Notes: generated by a model from the letters alone, not told the origin. 9,892 nucleotides of DNA from Phycisphaerae bacterium (GCA_021736565.1 JAIPFO010000110.1:1-9892); one strand, 5' to 3'. Numbered from the stretch's first letter, positions 1-6,866 are shown. Numbers and translations: made by a program.

Positions 1-176
1 TTTTCAGGTTTGGCTTTTTTGTACAGATCCAGGGCCTGAACATATTTTTTGTCCTGGAACATGCGGTTGGCTTTGCGGACCATCTCACCGGGCTTTTCCT
101 GAACCTCCACAGCGTCAGCAATAGCGGCCATCGCAAATATCGCGGCAACGCAATAGATAATAGTTCTAGACTTCAT
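1..176 (-). CDS. Exported TPR-repeat protein, N-terminal part (Bat operon, BatC/BatE-like)
   Basis: Partial: 58 codons are visible and the gene runs off the left edge. The protein opens MKSRTIIYCVAAIFAMAAIA-DAVE, a basic n-region, a hydrophobic core and a likely signal-peptidase cut near residue 20-22, so it should be periplasmic. From about residue 31 the sequence ANRMFQDKKYVQALDLYKKA has the helix-turn-helix spacing of one tetratricopeptide repeat (A at the start, Y-QAL-LY in helix B). The ATG overlaps the end of the upstream VWA gene by 11 bp, so translational coupling is likely. TPR proteins after the two VWA genes are standard in Bat operons (BatB/BatC/BatE), where they are thought to complex with the VWA proteins. 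The start is chosen because it gives a complete signal peptide. Which Bat TPR subtype it is cannot be told from one repeat. Confidence 0.8.
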   Translation of the reverse strand, partial: MKSRTIIYCVAAIFAMAAIADAVEVQEKPGEMVRKANRMFQDKKYVQALDLYKKAKPE

Positions 177-1209
177 AGTTCATCTCACTTCGGTTTAGTC
201 GTGTTCTTTCACTAATGATCGCTTCGATGACCAGTAAGATCAGGGCCAGGGCCAGTAATATCTGGAATTTCTCATCATACCGTAGAACGGTGGTCGATTC
301 CAGTGCTTTTTTGTCTGAGCTCATAATGGATGACCGGTACAATTCGGCCAGATCGAAGGTACCCGTAGCGACCGGCAGGTATAAACCGCCGGGGGTTTGC
401 ATAACGATTTTTCGCAGGTTATCCTCGTTGAGCTTTGACCAGACCTCCTGACCTTCGTGTTCGAGATAGGTTTTCTGGCCGTCGGGAGCAGTTATGGGAA
501 TACGGCTGCCATCCCGGGGATTGCCCAGGCCAATAGCAAATATTCGGATCCCTGATTTATTGGCTTCACCGGCGGCGTCAATGGGGGCACTGTCGTGATC
601 TTCCCCGTCGGTGATCAGGATAATGTCTTTGAAATCCTTCTCCTGCTGATCGAAAACGCCGCTAACGGCCAGGCGGATCGCATCGCCGATTTTGGTACCG
701 CCCTGGGTAATGCTTTTGGGCGTCATCTCGGCAATCGCCATGCGGGCAAAACCGTAGTCCTGGGTTAAGGGGCATTTTAGAACGCAGGTACCGGCAAAGG
801 CGATAATGCCGATCCGGTCGCCTTCCAGCTCGCTGATCAGATCGCCGATGGCCAGCTTGGCCTGCGCCAGCCGGCTGGGTTGTAGGTCTTCAGCCAGCAT
901 ACTGCGCGAAACGTCCAGCAATACCACCACGTCCCGGCCCTGTCGCTGAACCTTATGCGGGGTGGGGTTCCAGCCGGGTTGGGTAAGGCCCAGAATGATC
1001 GCCACCACCGCCAGGCCGAGCAAGACAGCCTTGACAACCTGTTTTTTTTTGCTGACCTGCTGATTGATATGACCGAGCATCTCCTGATCAGCAAACCGCC
1101 GCAATAAGCAACGTTTACGGTAGAAACTGTAGACGAAGACTAACGCGATGGCCGGCAGTGACCATAGCAGCCATAATGCTTCAAGATGTTCGAATCGTAA
1201 TGTTTCCAT
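166..1209 (-). CDS. batB: BatB-like membrane-anchored von Willebrand factor A protein
   Basis: A 347-residue inner-membrane protein. Two N-terminal hydrophobic helices (about 12-29 and 58-76) precede a VWA domain. Its metal-ion-dependent adhesion site is intact: DVSRS at D99-S101-S103, T172 in GGTKIGDA, and D201 in LITDGED. A further hydrophobic helix lies at about 317-336, followed by a short basic tail. This layout (two helices, VWA, one helix) is that of BatA/BatB proteins, and the LLDVSRSM-AEDLQPSRL segment is typical of BatB. The gene starts 18 bp after the stop of the neighbouring VWA gene and its end overlaps the TPR gene, so both should be on one transcript. I see no good Shine-Dalgarno site before the ATG. 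The role is inferred from the family: a metal-binding scaffold in the cell envelope acted on by MoxR. Confidence 0.9.
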   Translation of the reverse strand: METLRFEHLEALWLLWSLPAIALVFVYSFYRKRCLLRRFADQEMLGHINQQVSKKKQVVKAVLLGLAVVAIILGLTQPGWNPTPHKVQRQGRDVVVLLDVSRSMLAEDLQPSRLAQAKLAIGDLISELEGDRIGIIAFAGTCVLKCPLTQDYGFARMAIAEMTPKSITQGGTKIGDAIRLAVSGVFDQQEKDFKDIILITDGEDHDSAPIDAAGEANKSGIRIFAIGLGNPRDGSRIPITAPDGQKTYLEHEGQEVWSKLNEDNLRKIVMQTPGGLYLPVATGTFDLAELYRSSIMSSDKKALESTTVLRYDEKFQILLALALILLVIEAIISERTRLNRSEMNYEV

Positions 1210-1227
1210 AATATCGTAACGTAAAAA

Positions 1228-2343
1228 CTAAGGGATTTTTCGAAACAGTGTGCAACCTAATAATATCTCAAGGGCCAAGGTGCACAGAGCGGCCAGGGCC
1301 AGGATTCTGTATTTTTCGTCGTAAGTGTTGTATTCGATGGATTCAATTTCGGTTTTTTCCAGCTGGTCAATTTTCTGGCATATTTCTGCCAGGGCTTTTG
1401 CATCGCCCGCCCGGCCGTAAAAGCCGCCGGTCAGCTCCGCGATGTTTTTGAGTAGGGGCTCATCCAGTTCGGGCTCACGATTAATCGTCATGCCAAAGAA
1501 ACTCTGTTGCTGTATCGGTTCACCGCTGCCAATGCCAATGGTGTAGACCTTAATGCCATCTTTGGCGGCCAGTTTAGCGGCCTCTTCGGGACTGCGCTCG
1601 CCGGCGTTACATCGGCCATCCGTGAGCAGGATAATCGCCTTGCTTTGAATTTCAAATTCAGGCTTTTGCTTATCGCTCATAGTTGAAGATTGACCCACAC
1701 TGGCATTTCGGCGGGTGATCTCCTCTTCGGCCGTTTTGAGCCGGGCGTAGGCCAGGGCCAGGGAATCGCCGATATTGGTGGCATTTTCCGGGCTTCCATC
1801 AGGCACCAGCTGCGTCTGTTGGATATAACTCAGCAGGGCATCATGTGCCGTAACCAGCGGGCAGGCGGTATCGGCGAACCGGGCGAAGGTCACCAGGCCG
1901 AGCATGTCATTTTGACGGCCCGGCAGGCCATTACCGCCTTTGATAAAGTCTTTGAGCACGCGTTTAACCACTTCCAGTCGGGTTAAGGCCCGGCCGTTGT
2001 AGTTCATTTCACGCCCCATACTGCCCGAGCGGTCAATGACAATTTCCATCACCACCCCGTTTGTGCTTTTGATCTGCTGCTTATTGCCCTGACGCGGGCG
2101 GGCGAGGGCCAAAATTAACAGCGTCATACAAATGATTCGCACCACGATAGGCAGAAATCGCAACCGGATACGCCAGGTAGGAGCGACCGTCCGAAGGTCC
2201 TGCAGCGACGAAAACCGAAGACGCCCTCGATAGCCCCGGCGGGTCATGCAAAAGACCACCAGCGGGATGATCGCCAGCAGGGCCAGGGCCCAGGGAGAAT
2301 AGAGCGTATGGAAATAACGCCATATTTCGTTCCAGATTTTCAT
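1228..2343 (-). CDS. batA: BatA-like membrane-anchored von Willebrand factor A protein
   Basis: A 371-residue inner-membrane VWA protein, counted from the ATG at 2343. An upstream TTG at 2358 is in frame but inside the preceding gene. Hydrophobic helices lie at about 16-33 and 63-81 and again near the C-terminus (about 348-367). The VWA domain between them has the MIDAS residues D104-R-S106-G-S108, a Thr/Asp region in ENATNIGDSLALA, and LLTDGRCNAGE carrying the last aspartate. The extended loop EITRRNASVGQSSTMSDKQK is rich in polar residues and looks like an insertion relative to its neighbour at 166-1209. The start is 2 bp after the stop of the BatD-like gene. BatA and BatB pairs are usual in these operons and probably arose by duplication. 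Known Bat phenotypes (stress tolerance, envelope integrity) come from other bacteria and are not shown here. Confidence 0.9.
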   Translation of the reverse strand: MKIWNEIWRYFHTLYSPWALALLAIIPLVVFCMTRRGYRGRLRFSSLQDLRTVAPTWRIRLRFLPIVVRIICMTLLILALARPRQGNKQQIKSTNGVVMEIVIDRSGSMGREMNYNGRALTRLEVVKRVLKDFIKGGNGLPGRQNDMLGLVTFARFADTACPLVTAHDALLSYIQQTQLVPDGSPENATNIGDSLALAYARLKTAEEEITRRNASVGQSSTMSDKQKPEFEIQSKAIILLTDGRCNAGERSPEEAAKLAAKDGIKVYTIGIGSGEPIQQQSFFGMTINREPELDEPLLKNIAELTGGFYGRAGDAKALAEICQKIDQLEKTEIESIEYNTYDEKYRILALAALCTLALEILLGCTLFRKIP

Positions 2344-2345
2344 AG

Positions 2346-3428
2346 TCAGTTCAAGCAAATTTCTACCTGTTTTTCATCCACCTGGGTTGTTTCGATGAAA
2401 TCCTGGGTGATCTCGATCGTTTTTTGTATCTCATCTTCTGTAGGACCATAACGAGCGAATTTCACCAGGTCGCAATGGTTTAGAAAATCGCCCAGCTTTT
2501 CTTTTTGCTCCGCGTTCAAAACATGCGTCAATGCCGTTTCCTGGAAAAATTCTTCAGTCGTTCGCTCGGGAGCTCGCAGGTCAAATCGATGTTCGATATA
2601 GAGACGTAAAATGTGACTGATTCGCTGGTAGAATTCTTTGACCTTCTTATCGGCGATCAGGTTTTCTGCGATTAATTTCTGTAAGCGTTCCAAAGCGATC
2701 TCATGGGCAGGTCGATAGACGCGTACGATCTTCTCGACGCGACGACGGCCGCGGAGCCATACCACCAGGGCGATCAGCAGAATTACCCCCCCACCGATGC
2801 TCACCCACACCCACCAGGGCCACCAGGGCGCTGGCAGCTCTACCACGCCCTTAATATCATCGATTCTGGGTGTTTCGCCAATGTCACCAACGGTGGTGGT
2901 GACGGTTAATTTGACGGGAGTGGTTTTGAGCTGACTTTCTGTTTTACTGGGATCCTTGTCGGATTTCTTTCTGAAAGTAAAGGTCAATTCCGGCAGCACT
3001 AGCTCGCCATCGCTTAGCGGTTCCAGCCGATATGTTCTGGCCTGGATGATCTGGTTTTTATCACCGAGTTTTTCGGGCAGGGAATCGACCTCCAGAATAT
3101 TCCAGTGCTCGCTCTCGGCCAGAAGAGCAGGCATCTCTGGAAAGGTAACCGCCCATTGGTTGTCGATCCTGGCGGTTAACTGAACAGTCACGGTCTGGGC
3201 GATATCAAGCGTCGCTCTATCGGTGGTGACATGGACGGTCAGTGGGCCGCTTGCGAAGGACTCGTTAATGGTTGTTTTTTTGGGACCGTCAGTGGACGCG
3301 CCCTCTTTTTGACAGCCGGAAAAAGTGGCAAGGCAAACCACCAGCATCATACACAGCATCATCTTCGGCACAGCGACTGTACGAATCATGGCATTGATAT
3401 ATTCTTTGGCAGTGGGATGGAGGGGCAT
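2346..3428 (-). CDS. BatD-like lipoprotein with one membrane helix and C-terminal cytoplasmic domain
   Basis: A 360-residue protein by the first ATG, whose A is the last base of the preceding stop (TAATG overlap). A start at codon 14 (3389) would give a more normal signal peptide. The N-terminus has a hydrophobic stretch ending LATFSGC at Cys39, a plausible but imperfect lipobox (Phe at -3). Residues about 60-180 form a beta-rich outer region (GPLTVHVTTDRATLDIAQ, then YRLEPLSDGELVLPELTFTF), as in BatD oxygen-tolerance proteins. A tryptophan-rich segment and a membrane helix occupy about 202-226, followed by RGRRR and a helical cytoplasmic tail (FYQRISHILRLYIEHRF) typical of BatD/DUF4381-type proteins. 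Its place between DUF58 and the VWA genes supports the call. It is shorter than many BatD proteins, which often carry several beta domains. Confidence 0.8.
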   Translation of the reverse strand: MPLHPTAKEYINAMIRTVAVPKMMLCMMLVVCLATFSGCQKEGASTDGPKKTTINESFASGPLTVHVTTDRATLDIAQTVTVQLTARIDNQWAVTFPEMPALLAESEHWNILEVDSLPEKLGDKNQIIQARTYRLEPLSDGELVLPELTFTFRKKSDKDPSKTESQLKTTPVKLTVTTTVGDIGETPRIDDIKGVVELPAPWWPWWVWVSIGGGVILLIALVVWLRGRRRVEKIVRVYRPAHEIALERLQKLIAENLIADKKVKEFYQRISHILRLYIEHRFDLRAPERTTEEFFQETALTHVLNAEQKEKLGDFLNHCDLVKFARYGPTEDEIQKTIEITQDFIETTQVDEKQVEICLN

Positions 3429-4303
3429 TATCTTCTTTTCTCTCGCATACGGAAAAAGCGGATCATTTCATTAACATAGGGCCGGTCGCTGCCAACGTGG
3501 ATACAGTCTACTTTGACCGAACGCAGCAGGCGATTGAGCTCTTCCTGTCGGGTGGCGGTGAGCTGCTGATAGTGACGGCGGGTGCGTTTACTGGCGGCAT
3601 CCAACAGGATAGTCTGGCCGGTCTCGGCGTCTTCCAGCTCGATAAGCCCGGCGGGAGGTAATTGATCTTCCCGCTGGTCACGTACCGCAACGGCGATCAG
3701 GTCGTGCCGTTTATTGATAAGCTTTAGCGACTGGCTGTACTCCTCGTCGATAAAATCAGAGACCAGGAATACCGTTGCCCGCTTGCGCTGGACCTTACCC
3801 AGGTAGTCCAGGGCCATGGCAATATCGGTCTGGCGATGCGGCGGACGACTATAAAGCAGTTCCCGGATGACCCGCAGGACATGCTGCTGGCCCTTTTTAG
3901 GTGGGATAAACTGCTCGATCCGGTCGGTAAAGGTGATCAGGCCGACTTTATCGCTGTTCTTGACGGCGGAATAGGCCAGAACCGCACACAACTCGGCGGC
4001 CAGCTGGTTTTTCGTCTTGGCAATCGTACCAAACGCCCCCGAAGCACTCATATCCACCAATAACATCACGGTAAGCTCGCGTTCTTCAACAAATCGCTTG
4101 ATAAACGGCCTTCCCATCCGGGCGGTAACATTCCAGTCGATCGTTCGCACATCATCGCCGGGGGTGTACTCGCGCACCTCATCAAACTGCATCCCCTGGC
4201 CTTTAAAGGTGCTTTCATATTCGCCGGCAAACAGTTCATTCACCGTTCGATTGGTGTAGATCTGTATTCGCCGTATTTGTTTGATTATTTCTTGAGGGAT
4301 CAT
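3428..4303 (-). CDS. DUF58 domain protein (VWA-like, MoxR-associated)
   Basis: A 291-residue soluble protein with no signal peptide or membrane helix. It has the DUF58 signature REYTPGDDVRTIDW at 44-57 after GEYESTFKGQGMQFDEV, followed by FVEERELTVMLLVDMSAS. The VWA-like fold keeps D84-x-S86-x-S88, T159-D160 and D183 (LVSDFID), so a metal site could form. DUF58 proteins sit directly next to moxR in most MoxR operons and are thought to be partners or substrates of the ATPase. The ATG at 4303 is preferred; a TTG two codons upstream is also in frame, and neither has a clear ribosome site. The moxR gene ends 90 bp upstream and the BatD-like gene starts on this gene's stop codon. Confidence 0.9.
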   Translation of the reverse strand: MIPQEIIKQIRRIQIYTNRTVNELFAGEYESTFKGQGMQFDEVREYTPGDDVRTIDWNVTARMGRPFIKRFVEERELTVMLLVDMSASGAFGTIAKTKNQLAAELCAVLAYSAVKNSDKVGLITFTDRIEQFIPPKKGQQHVLRVIRELLYSRPPHRQTDIAMALDYLGKVQRKRATVFLVSDFIDEEYSQSLKLINKRHDLIAVAVRDQREDQLPPAGLIELEDAETGQTILLDAASKRTRRHYQQLTATRQEELNRLLRSVKVDCIHVGSDRPYVNEMIRFFRMREKRR

Positions 4304-4393
4304 AGTCAATAATAGTTAAGAGCCAGGAACTAAAATCTGAGAATTGATCAGTTCGCTCTCGTTAATGGTTCGTGAATGAAATACGCGTCACAA

Positions 4394-5383
4394 CTAGGGT
4401 ACTTCGATGTTGTCAAAGATGGATTGAATGACATCTTCAGAGGTTTTTTCCTCCGCTTCGGCCTCATAGCTGACGATAACGCGATGACGCAGGACATCCA
4501 TACCGATCGATTTGACATCCTGTGGGGTAACATAGCCCCGGCCCTGCATGAACGCATGGGCGCGGGCGGCAATGGCCAGGTATATCGTGGCACGCGGCGA
4601 GGCACCGTAAGCGATAAGATTGCCCAGGTCCAACCCATAGGCTTCACTATTTCGTGTCGCATCGATAATATTCACGATGTAGTCCTTGATCCGGTCATCG
4701 ATATAAATCTCATCGATCAGCTTCCGCACTTCGAGTATCGTTTCCGGGGTGATCACCGGCTCAACGACAATGTCATTACTGGTTTTAGCCATCAGGTCCA
4801 ATATCTGGCGTTCTTCTTCTTTGGTCGGGTAGCTGATCTTGACCTTCAGCATGAACCGGTCCACCTGGGCTTCAGGCAGAGGGTAGGTGCCTTCCTGTTC
4901 GATGGGATTCTGGGTCGCCAGGACCATCATCGGCTCGGGCAGAGCCAGGGTCTGGTCGCCAATGGTGACCTGATGCTCCTGCATGGCTTCCAACAGGGCA
5001 CTTTGAACCTTGGCCGGGGCGCGATTGATCTCATCGGCCAGAATAATATTGGCAAAAATGGGCCCTTTTTTGACATAAAACGTCCCATCACTGGGACGAT
5101 ATATCTGGGTACCAACCAGGTCAGCCGGCAACAGGTCGGGCGTAAATTGCAAGCGACTGAACGAGGCTTTTATTGCCCGGGCCATCGTGGTAACGGTTAA
5201 GGTCTTTGCCAGGCCGGGTACGCCCTCAATGAGGACATGGCCATTGCTTAAGAGGCCAATCAGGAGTCGTTCGAGCATATAACGCTGGCCGACGATCACT
5301 TTTTCAAGCTGCCCCATTAACTCGCGTACAAAAACACTCTTTTCTTCAACACGTTGAGTAATCTGCTTTACGTCCAACGTCAT
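4394..5383 (-). CDS. moxR: MoxR family AAA+ ATPase
   Basis: A 329-residue cytoplasmic AAA+ protein. Walker A is GVPGLAKT (54-61). Walker B is ILADEINRAP (about 114-123). Sensor 1 is ATQNP (156-160), and PLPEAQVDRF ends with the arginine-finger region (about 168-177). The order and spacing match MoxR proteins and the length is normal (about 310-340). MoxR ATPases act as chaperones or remodelling factors for VWA-domain proteins, and this gene heads an operon containing three VWA-type proteins. The start at 5383 (MTLDVKQ) is chosen over the in-frame ATG at 5404 because GGAGG lies 8 bases before it (plus-strand CCTCC at 5392-5396). Nothing looks broken or unusual. Confidence 0.95.
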   Translation of the reverse strand: MTLDVKQITQRVEEKSVFVRELMGQLEKVIVGQRYMLERLLIGLLSNGHVLIEGVPGLAKTLTVTTMARAIKASFSRLQFTPDLLPADLVGTQIYRPSDGTFYVKKGPIFANIILADEINRAPAKVQSALLEAMQEHQVTIGDQTLALPEPMMVLATQNPIEQEGTYPLPEAQVDRFMLKVKISYPTKEEERQILDLMAKTSNDIVVEPVITPETILEVRKLIDEIYIDDRIKDYIVNIIDATRNSEAYGLDLGNLIAYGASPRATIYLAIAARAHAFMQGRGYVTPQDVKSIGMDVLRHRVIVSYEAEAEEKTSEDVIQSIFDNIEVP

Positions 5384-5391
5384 AAATAAAA

Positions 5392-5396
5392 CCTCC
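5392..5396 (-). promoter_or_regulatory. Ribosome binding site fixing the moxR start
   Basis: GGAGG on the minus strand, 8 bases before the ATG at 5383. It decides between two in-frame ATG codons: it lies downstream of the alternative at 5404, so that one is unlikely to be used. It is the clearest Shine-Dalgarno in this operon; downstream genes appear to rely on overlap or short spacing. Confidence 0.8.
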
Positions 5397-5428
5397 AAAA
5401 TCATTGGTGCAGGTAATAAAAGTCGGTT

Positions 5429-5449
5429 TACCTACAGATTCTGCAGGTA
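5429..5449. promoter_or_regulatory. Operator-like near-palindrome upstream of moxR
   Basis: TACCTACAG att CTGCAGGTA: 9-bp arms with one mismatch, centred 56 bp upstream of the moxR ATG. A third half-site, TGCAGGTA, lies at 5408-5415, a direct repeat of the right arm 34 bp away. Its position between the ATG and the divergent noncoding region suits a regulator of the Bat operon. No matching regulator is in the window and I cannot assign a family. Confidence 0.45.
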
Positions 5450-5459
5450 TATCATATCA

Positions 5460-5497
5460 AAAAATCACCAGCGGTTGCTGGACCTCATCTGCCTGAG
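5460..5497 (+). repeat. Inverted repeat, left copy (partner 6834-6871)
   Basis: About 31 of 38 positions match the reverse complement of 6834-6871, with one gap. The best part is GCTGGACCTC. Each copy holds its own hairpins: here CCAGC ggtt GCTGG (5468-5481) then GCCT g AGGC. In the partner the hairpins are CCAGCG aa CGCTGG and CTCTG c CAGAG. Pairing is kept while bases differ. Confidence 0.6.
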
Positions 5498-5521
5498 GCG
5501 GAATAGTAAGATCTCTGGCAC

Positions 5522-5614
5522 GAAACACAAATGCCTATACAGCTGAAATTATATAAAAAATACGACCAAATGCAAAAAAAAGTTCAAACGTGTGGGTAGA
5601 AAGACAAATGCCTA
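5522..5614 (+). repeat. Pair of 16-bp direct repeats
   Basis: GAAACACAAATGCCTA at 5522-5537 and GAAAGACAAATGCCTA at 5599-5614, one mismatch, starts 77 bp apart. Function unknown. They could be binding sites for a regulator or the ends of a small duplication. Confidence 0.5.
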
Positions 5615-5623
5615 ACGAATAAA

Positions 5624-5708
5624 ATTGACGTAAACCGTTGATATTATAAGCTTTACGAAATATACAGTTTAACCGGACCCTCAAAATACTTACGACACCG
5701 ACGATATC
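5624..5708 (+). repeat. Two-hairpin repeat, copy 1 (divergent)
   Basis: The 5' part resembles the family start (TTGACGTAAA). The 3' part CTCAAAATACTTACGAC matches the end of copy 9 (TTCAAAAATACTTATGAC) closely. The first hairpin is weak here (CGTAAA...TTTACG). Confidence 0.5.
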
Positions 5709-5711
5709 AAA

Positions 5712-5807
5712 GAGACTCAGGTGAAAAGTCTCGGGACATCTCTCTGCAGACTAAAGCTCGACGTACTCTGAACCAGATTCCGCTTTTCTGAGGATTCTGG
5801 CTCAGAG
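5712..5807 (+). other. Two hairpins, one with a 16-bp stem; possible structured RNA
   Basis: GAGACT at 5712-5717 pairs perfectly with AGTCTC at 5727-5732. Further on, CTCTGAACCAGATTCC (5766-5781) pairs with GGATTCTGGCTCAGAG (5792-5807) at 14 of 16 positions around a 10-nt loop. There is no U-tract after it, so it is not a simple intrinsic terminator. It lies between repeat copies 1 and 2. Either strand could form the structure and no promoter is obvious. Confidence 0.5.
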
Positions 5808-5846
5808 GCTTGCCGATCTCTCTTTGCTGGTGAAGGCCCTTTCCAT

Positions 5847-5949
5847 GACAGAATCCTACGTTAAAAGTCGATTATTATCTTTAAAATCGGCTTTTAAAAT
5901 GTAGGAAATTGGGCTTCAAAATAATGATGACGCAGGCGTCATCTCTGTC
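5847..5949 (+). repeat. Two-hairpin repeat, copy 2
   Basis: Ends are inverted repeats (GACAGA at 5847, TCTGTC at 5944). Hairpin 1: AAAAGTCGATT (5863-5873) pairs with AATCGGCTTTT (5885-5895), all 11 pairs if one G-U is allowed. The linker GGAAATTGGGCTTCAAAATA carries the family core. Hairpin 2 is a perfect palindrome, GATGACGC ag GCGTCATC (5926-5943). This is one of the clearest copies. Confidence 0.7.
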
Positions 5950-6059
5950 TATTGGACAATCGGTCCTTTTAACGGGTAGATTTGGAATAAAAACAACCCC
6001 ATAAAAGAAACCTCCTCAAAAAAATAAACACTACCTCCTGTTAATAAAGGACTTACAGA

Positions 6060-6194
6060 ATGAAAAATAATCCATATTTCCCCCACCCGTTCCCCTGTAT
6101 GTTTCAATGGGGAATTTTTTGGCCTGATTATCGGACGGTCATAAACTCAAATATCGATTTCCACGTCAAAGAAAGCTGCCCTGAAAGCCCGTAA
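6060..6194 (+). CDS. Possible 44-residue small ORF
   Basis: An ATG 9 bases after AAAGGA opens a 44-codon frame beginning MKNNPYFPHPFPCMFQWGIF and ending in repeat copy 3. The start context is better than for most frames in this region. The protein has no signal peptide, no domain I recognise, and its end lies inside a repeat, so it may be a chance frame or the decayed head of a former gene. Confidence 0.2.
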   Translation: MKNNPYFPHPFPCMFQWGIFWPDYRTVINSNIDFHVKESCPESP

Positions 6195-6262
6195 AAAAAC
6201 AACGGACCTGTTAGAAATGAACGTTGGAAACCGTTTTGCATATAATGACGCTGAACGTTGCG
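6157..6262 (+). repeat. Two-hairpin repeat, copy 3 (divergent centre)
   Basis: The left end TTTCCACGTCAAAG and right end ATAATGACGCTGAACGTTG match copy 9 (TCCCACGTCAAAAG and CTTATGACGCTGGCGTCAA) and are inverted with respect to each other. The centre is poorly conserved and the first hairpin is not convincing. Confidence 0.5.
6224..6240 (+). promoter_or_regulatory. Weak sigma-54-type promoter motif
   Basis: TTGGAAACCGTTTTGCA has the required GG-N10-GC spacing and a perfect TTGCA -12 element, but the -24 element lacks CAC. It lies inside repeat copy 3. A chance match is quite possible. Confidence 0.25.
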
Positions 6263-6286
6263 TTTTGAAAAATGCGTTGAAAAAAA

Positions 6287-6309
6287 ACAACACACTTGTA
6301 ACATGTTGT
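6287..6309. other. Inverted repeat ACAACA / TGTTGT
   Basis: Perfect 6-bp arms with an 11-bp spacer, about 185-205 bp upstream of the sigma-54 promoter at 6492. This is a distance at which sigma-54 activators often bind. The same TGTTGT/ACAACA sequence recurs as a tight hairpin at 6358-6375, about 125 bp upstream. A role as activator sites is inference. Confidence 0.3.
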
Positions 6310-6357
6310 ATACCAACAGCTTAAGGTCTGATAATAGAGAAAAAAGCCTTGCAGAGG

Positions 6358-6418
6358 TGTTGTTTTTGAACAACATAGCAATGAAATAGGCTTCAAAAGG
6401 TTTTATAATTCGCGTGAG
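6358..6418 (+). repeat. Two-hairpin repeat, copy 4
   Basis: Hairpin 1 is TGTTGTT tttg AACAACA (6358-6375), perfect. The core GAAATAGGCTTCAAAAGG follows, matching copies 2, 8 and 9. The second hairpin is decayed (TTCGCGTGA). The hairpin-1 sequence is unrelated to that of other copies but sits in the same place. Confidence 0.55.
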
Positions 6419-6491
6419 CAGAACAGTCGTAACGTCCTAATATATAATATGTTACAAAAATATCATTTTTTAAAAAAAGTTTTTTTTGTAA

Positions 6492-6508
6492 TTGGCGCGG
6501 TTATTGCG
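6492..6508 (+). promoter_or_regulatory. Strong sigma-54 (RpoN) promoter, P1
   Basis: TTGGCGCGGTTATTGCG fits YTGGCACGRNNNTTGCW at all but two fixed positions and has the exact GG-N10-GC spacing (GG 6494-6495, GC 6506-6507). Transcription would start near 6519, rightward. It stands after a long A/T-rich tract with T runs that could bend DNA. A motif AATATGTTACA lies 48 bp before the GG; a close relative (AGTATGTTAGA) lies 49 bp before the GG of the promoter at 8649. No clear protein gene follows directly. Confidence 0.7.
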
Positions 6509-6518
6509 GTTGTAAGAC

Positions 6519-6669
6519 TTCTGTGGATTAGTTTTTATTCTGGGTTCACAGAATAATGAAGTTGAGCGTTAAAATGAAACCTGAGGGGAAGAAAACTTTT
6601 TGATTCTTCCAGCCCTTTAGGTTTTCATTGGAGTGCGTTAGGCGCGAGGGGATTTTGCGCCGCTTTTTT
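6519..6669 (+). ncRNA. Candidate sigma-54-driven small RNA (~150 nt)
   Basis: Bounded by the predicted start of P1 and an intrinsic terminator. Its centre is a long imperfect hairpin. AATGAAACCT (6573-6582) pairs with AGGTTTTCATT (6619-6629), with one bulged A. Inside that, GGAAGAA (6587-6593) pairs with TTCTTCC (6604-6610), closing a 10-nt loop; about 20 pairs in all. There is no ORF with a ribosome site in it. I do not recognise the RNA family. It could also be a leader that ends transcription early before the gene at 7364. Confidence 0.45.
6641..6669 (+). terminator. Possible intrinsic terminator
   Basis: GGCGC (6641-6645) pairs with GCGCC (6657-6661) and is followed two bases later by six T (6664-6669). 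The stem is only 5 bp with an 11-nt loop, so strength is moderate. Confidence 0.5.
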
Positions 6670-6747
6670 GAGCTAGGGACGAGACTAGGGTTTTTAAAAA
6701 GAGAAAACTTACATGGAATGTCTATACGCATTTTGCGTTAGCCCTGA

Positions 6748-6800
6748 TTCCCGCGTCTAAAGTCAATATTTCGTAATTGTATAGGAAATTGTGATTTCAG
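6748..6800 (+). repeat. Two-hairpin repeat, copy 5 (left part)
   Basis: TTCCCGCGTCTAAAGTCAAT matches the left end of copy 7 (TTCCCGCGTCAAAAAATCGA), and TATAGGAAATTG resembles the core of copy 2. The right end is missing. Copy 6, 78 bp further on, has the opposite half, so the two may be one element split by the hairpin cluster at 6811-6866. Confidence 0.45.
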
Positions 6801-6810
6801 ACAGAAGAGG

Positions 6811-6866
6811 CTGTTCAGGTAGACCTTTAAAACAGGCTCTGCCAGAGGAGGTCCAGCGAACGCTGG
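6811..6866 (+). other. Cluster of three consecutive hairpins
   Basis: CTGTT (6811-6815) and AGGT (6817-6820) pair with ACCT (6823-6826) and AACAG (6831-6835). Next is CTCTG c CAGAG (6837-6847), then the perfect palindrome CCAGCG aa CGCTGG (6853-6866). The last two are the partners of the left inverted repeat at 5460. Tight spacing suggests a structured RNA or protein-binding array. Confidence 0.45.

Noticed and set aside
4376..5200. 274-codon plus-strand frame opposite moxR
   Set aside because: It is a shadow of the conserved MoxR ATPase gene on the other strand.
5515..5533. CTGGCACGAA, a perfect sigma-54 -24 element
   Set aside because: The next GC lies 14 bases after the GG instead of 10, and sigma-54 does not tolerate this spacing. 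A similar near miss at 5797-5813 has 11 bases.
6128..6396. Minus-strand frames of 61-82 codons
   Set aside because: They cross repeat copies 3 and 4, lack ribosome sites, and have low-complexity hydrophobic content from AT-rich DNA.
5608..6643. Integron-like reading: GCCTAAC at 5608 and GTTAGGC at 6637 with cassettes in one direction
   Set aside because: The two cores are 1 kb apart, the repeat copies do not end in RYYYAAC/GTTRRRY pairs, the genes have their own signals, and no integrase is seen.
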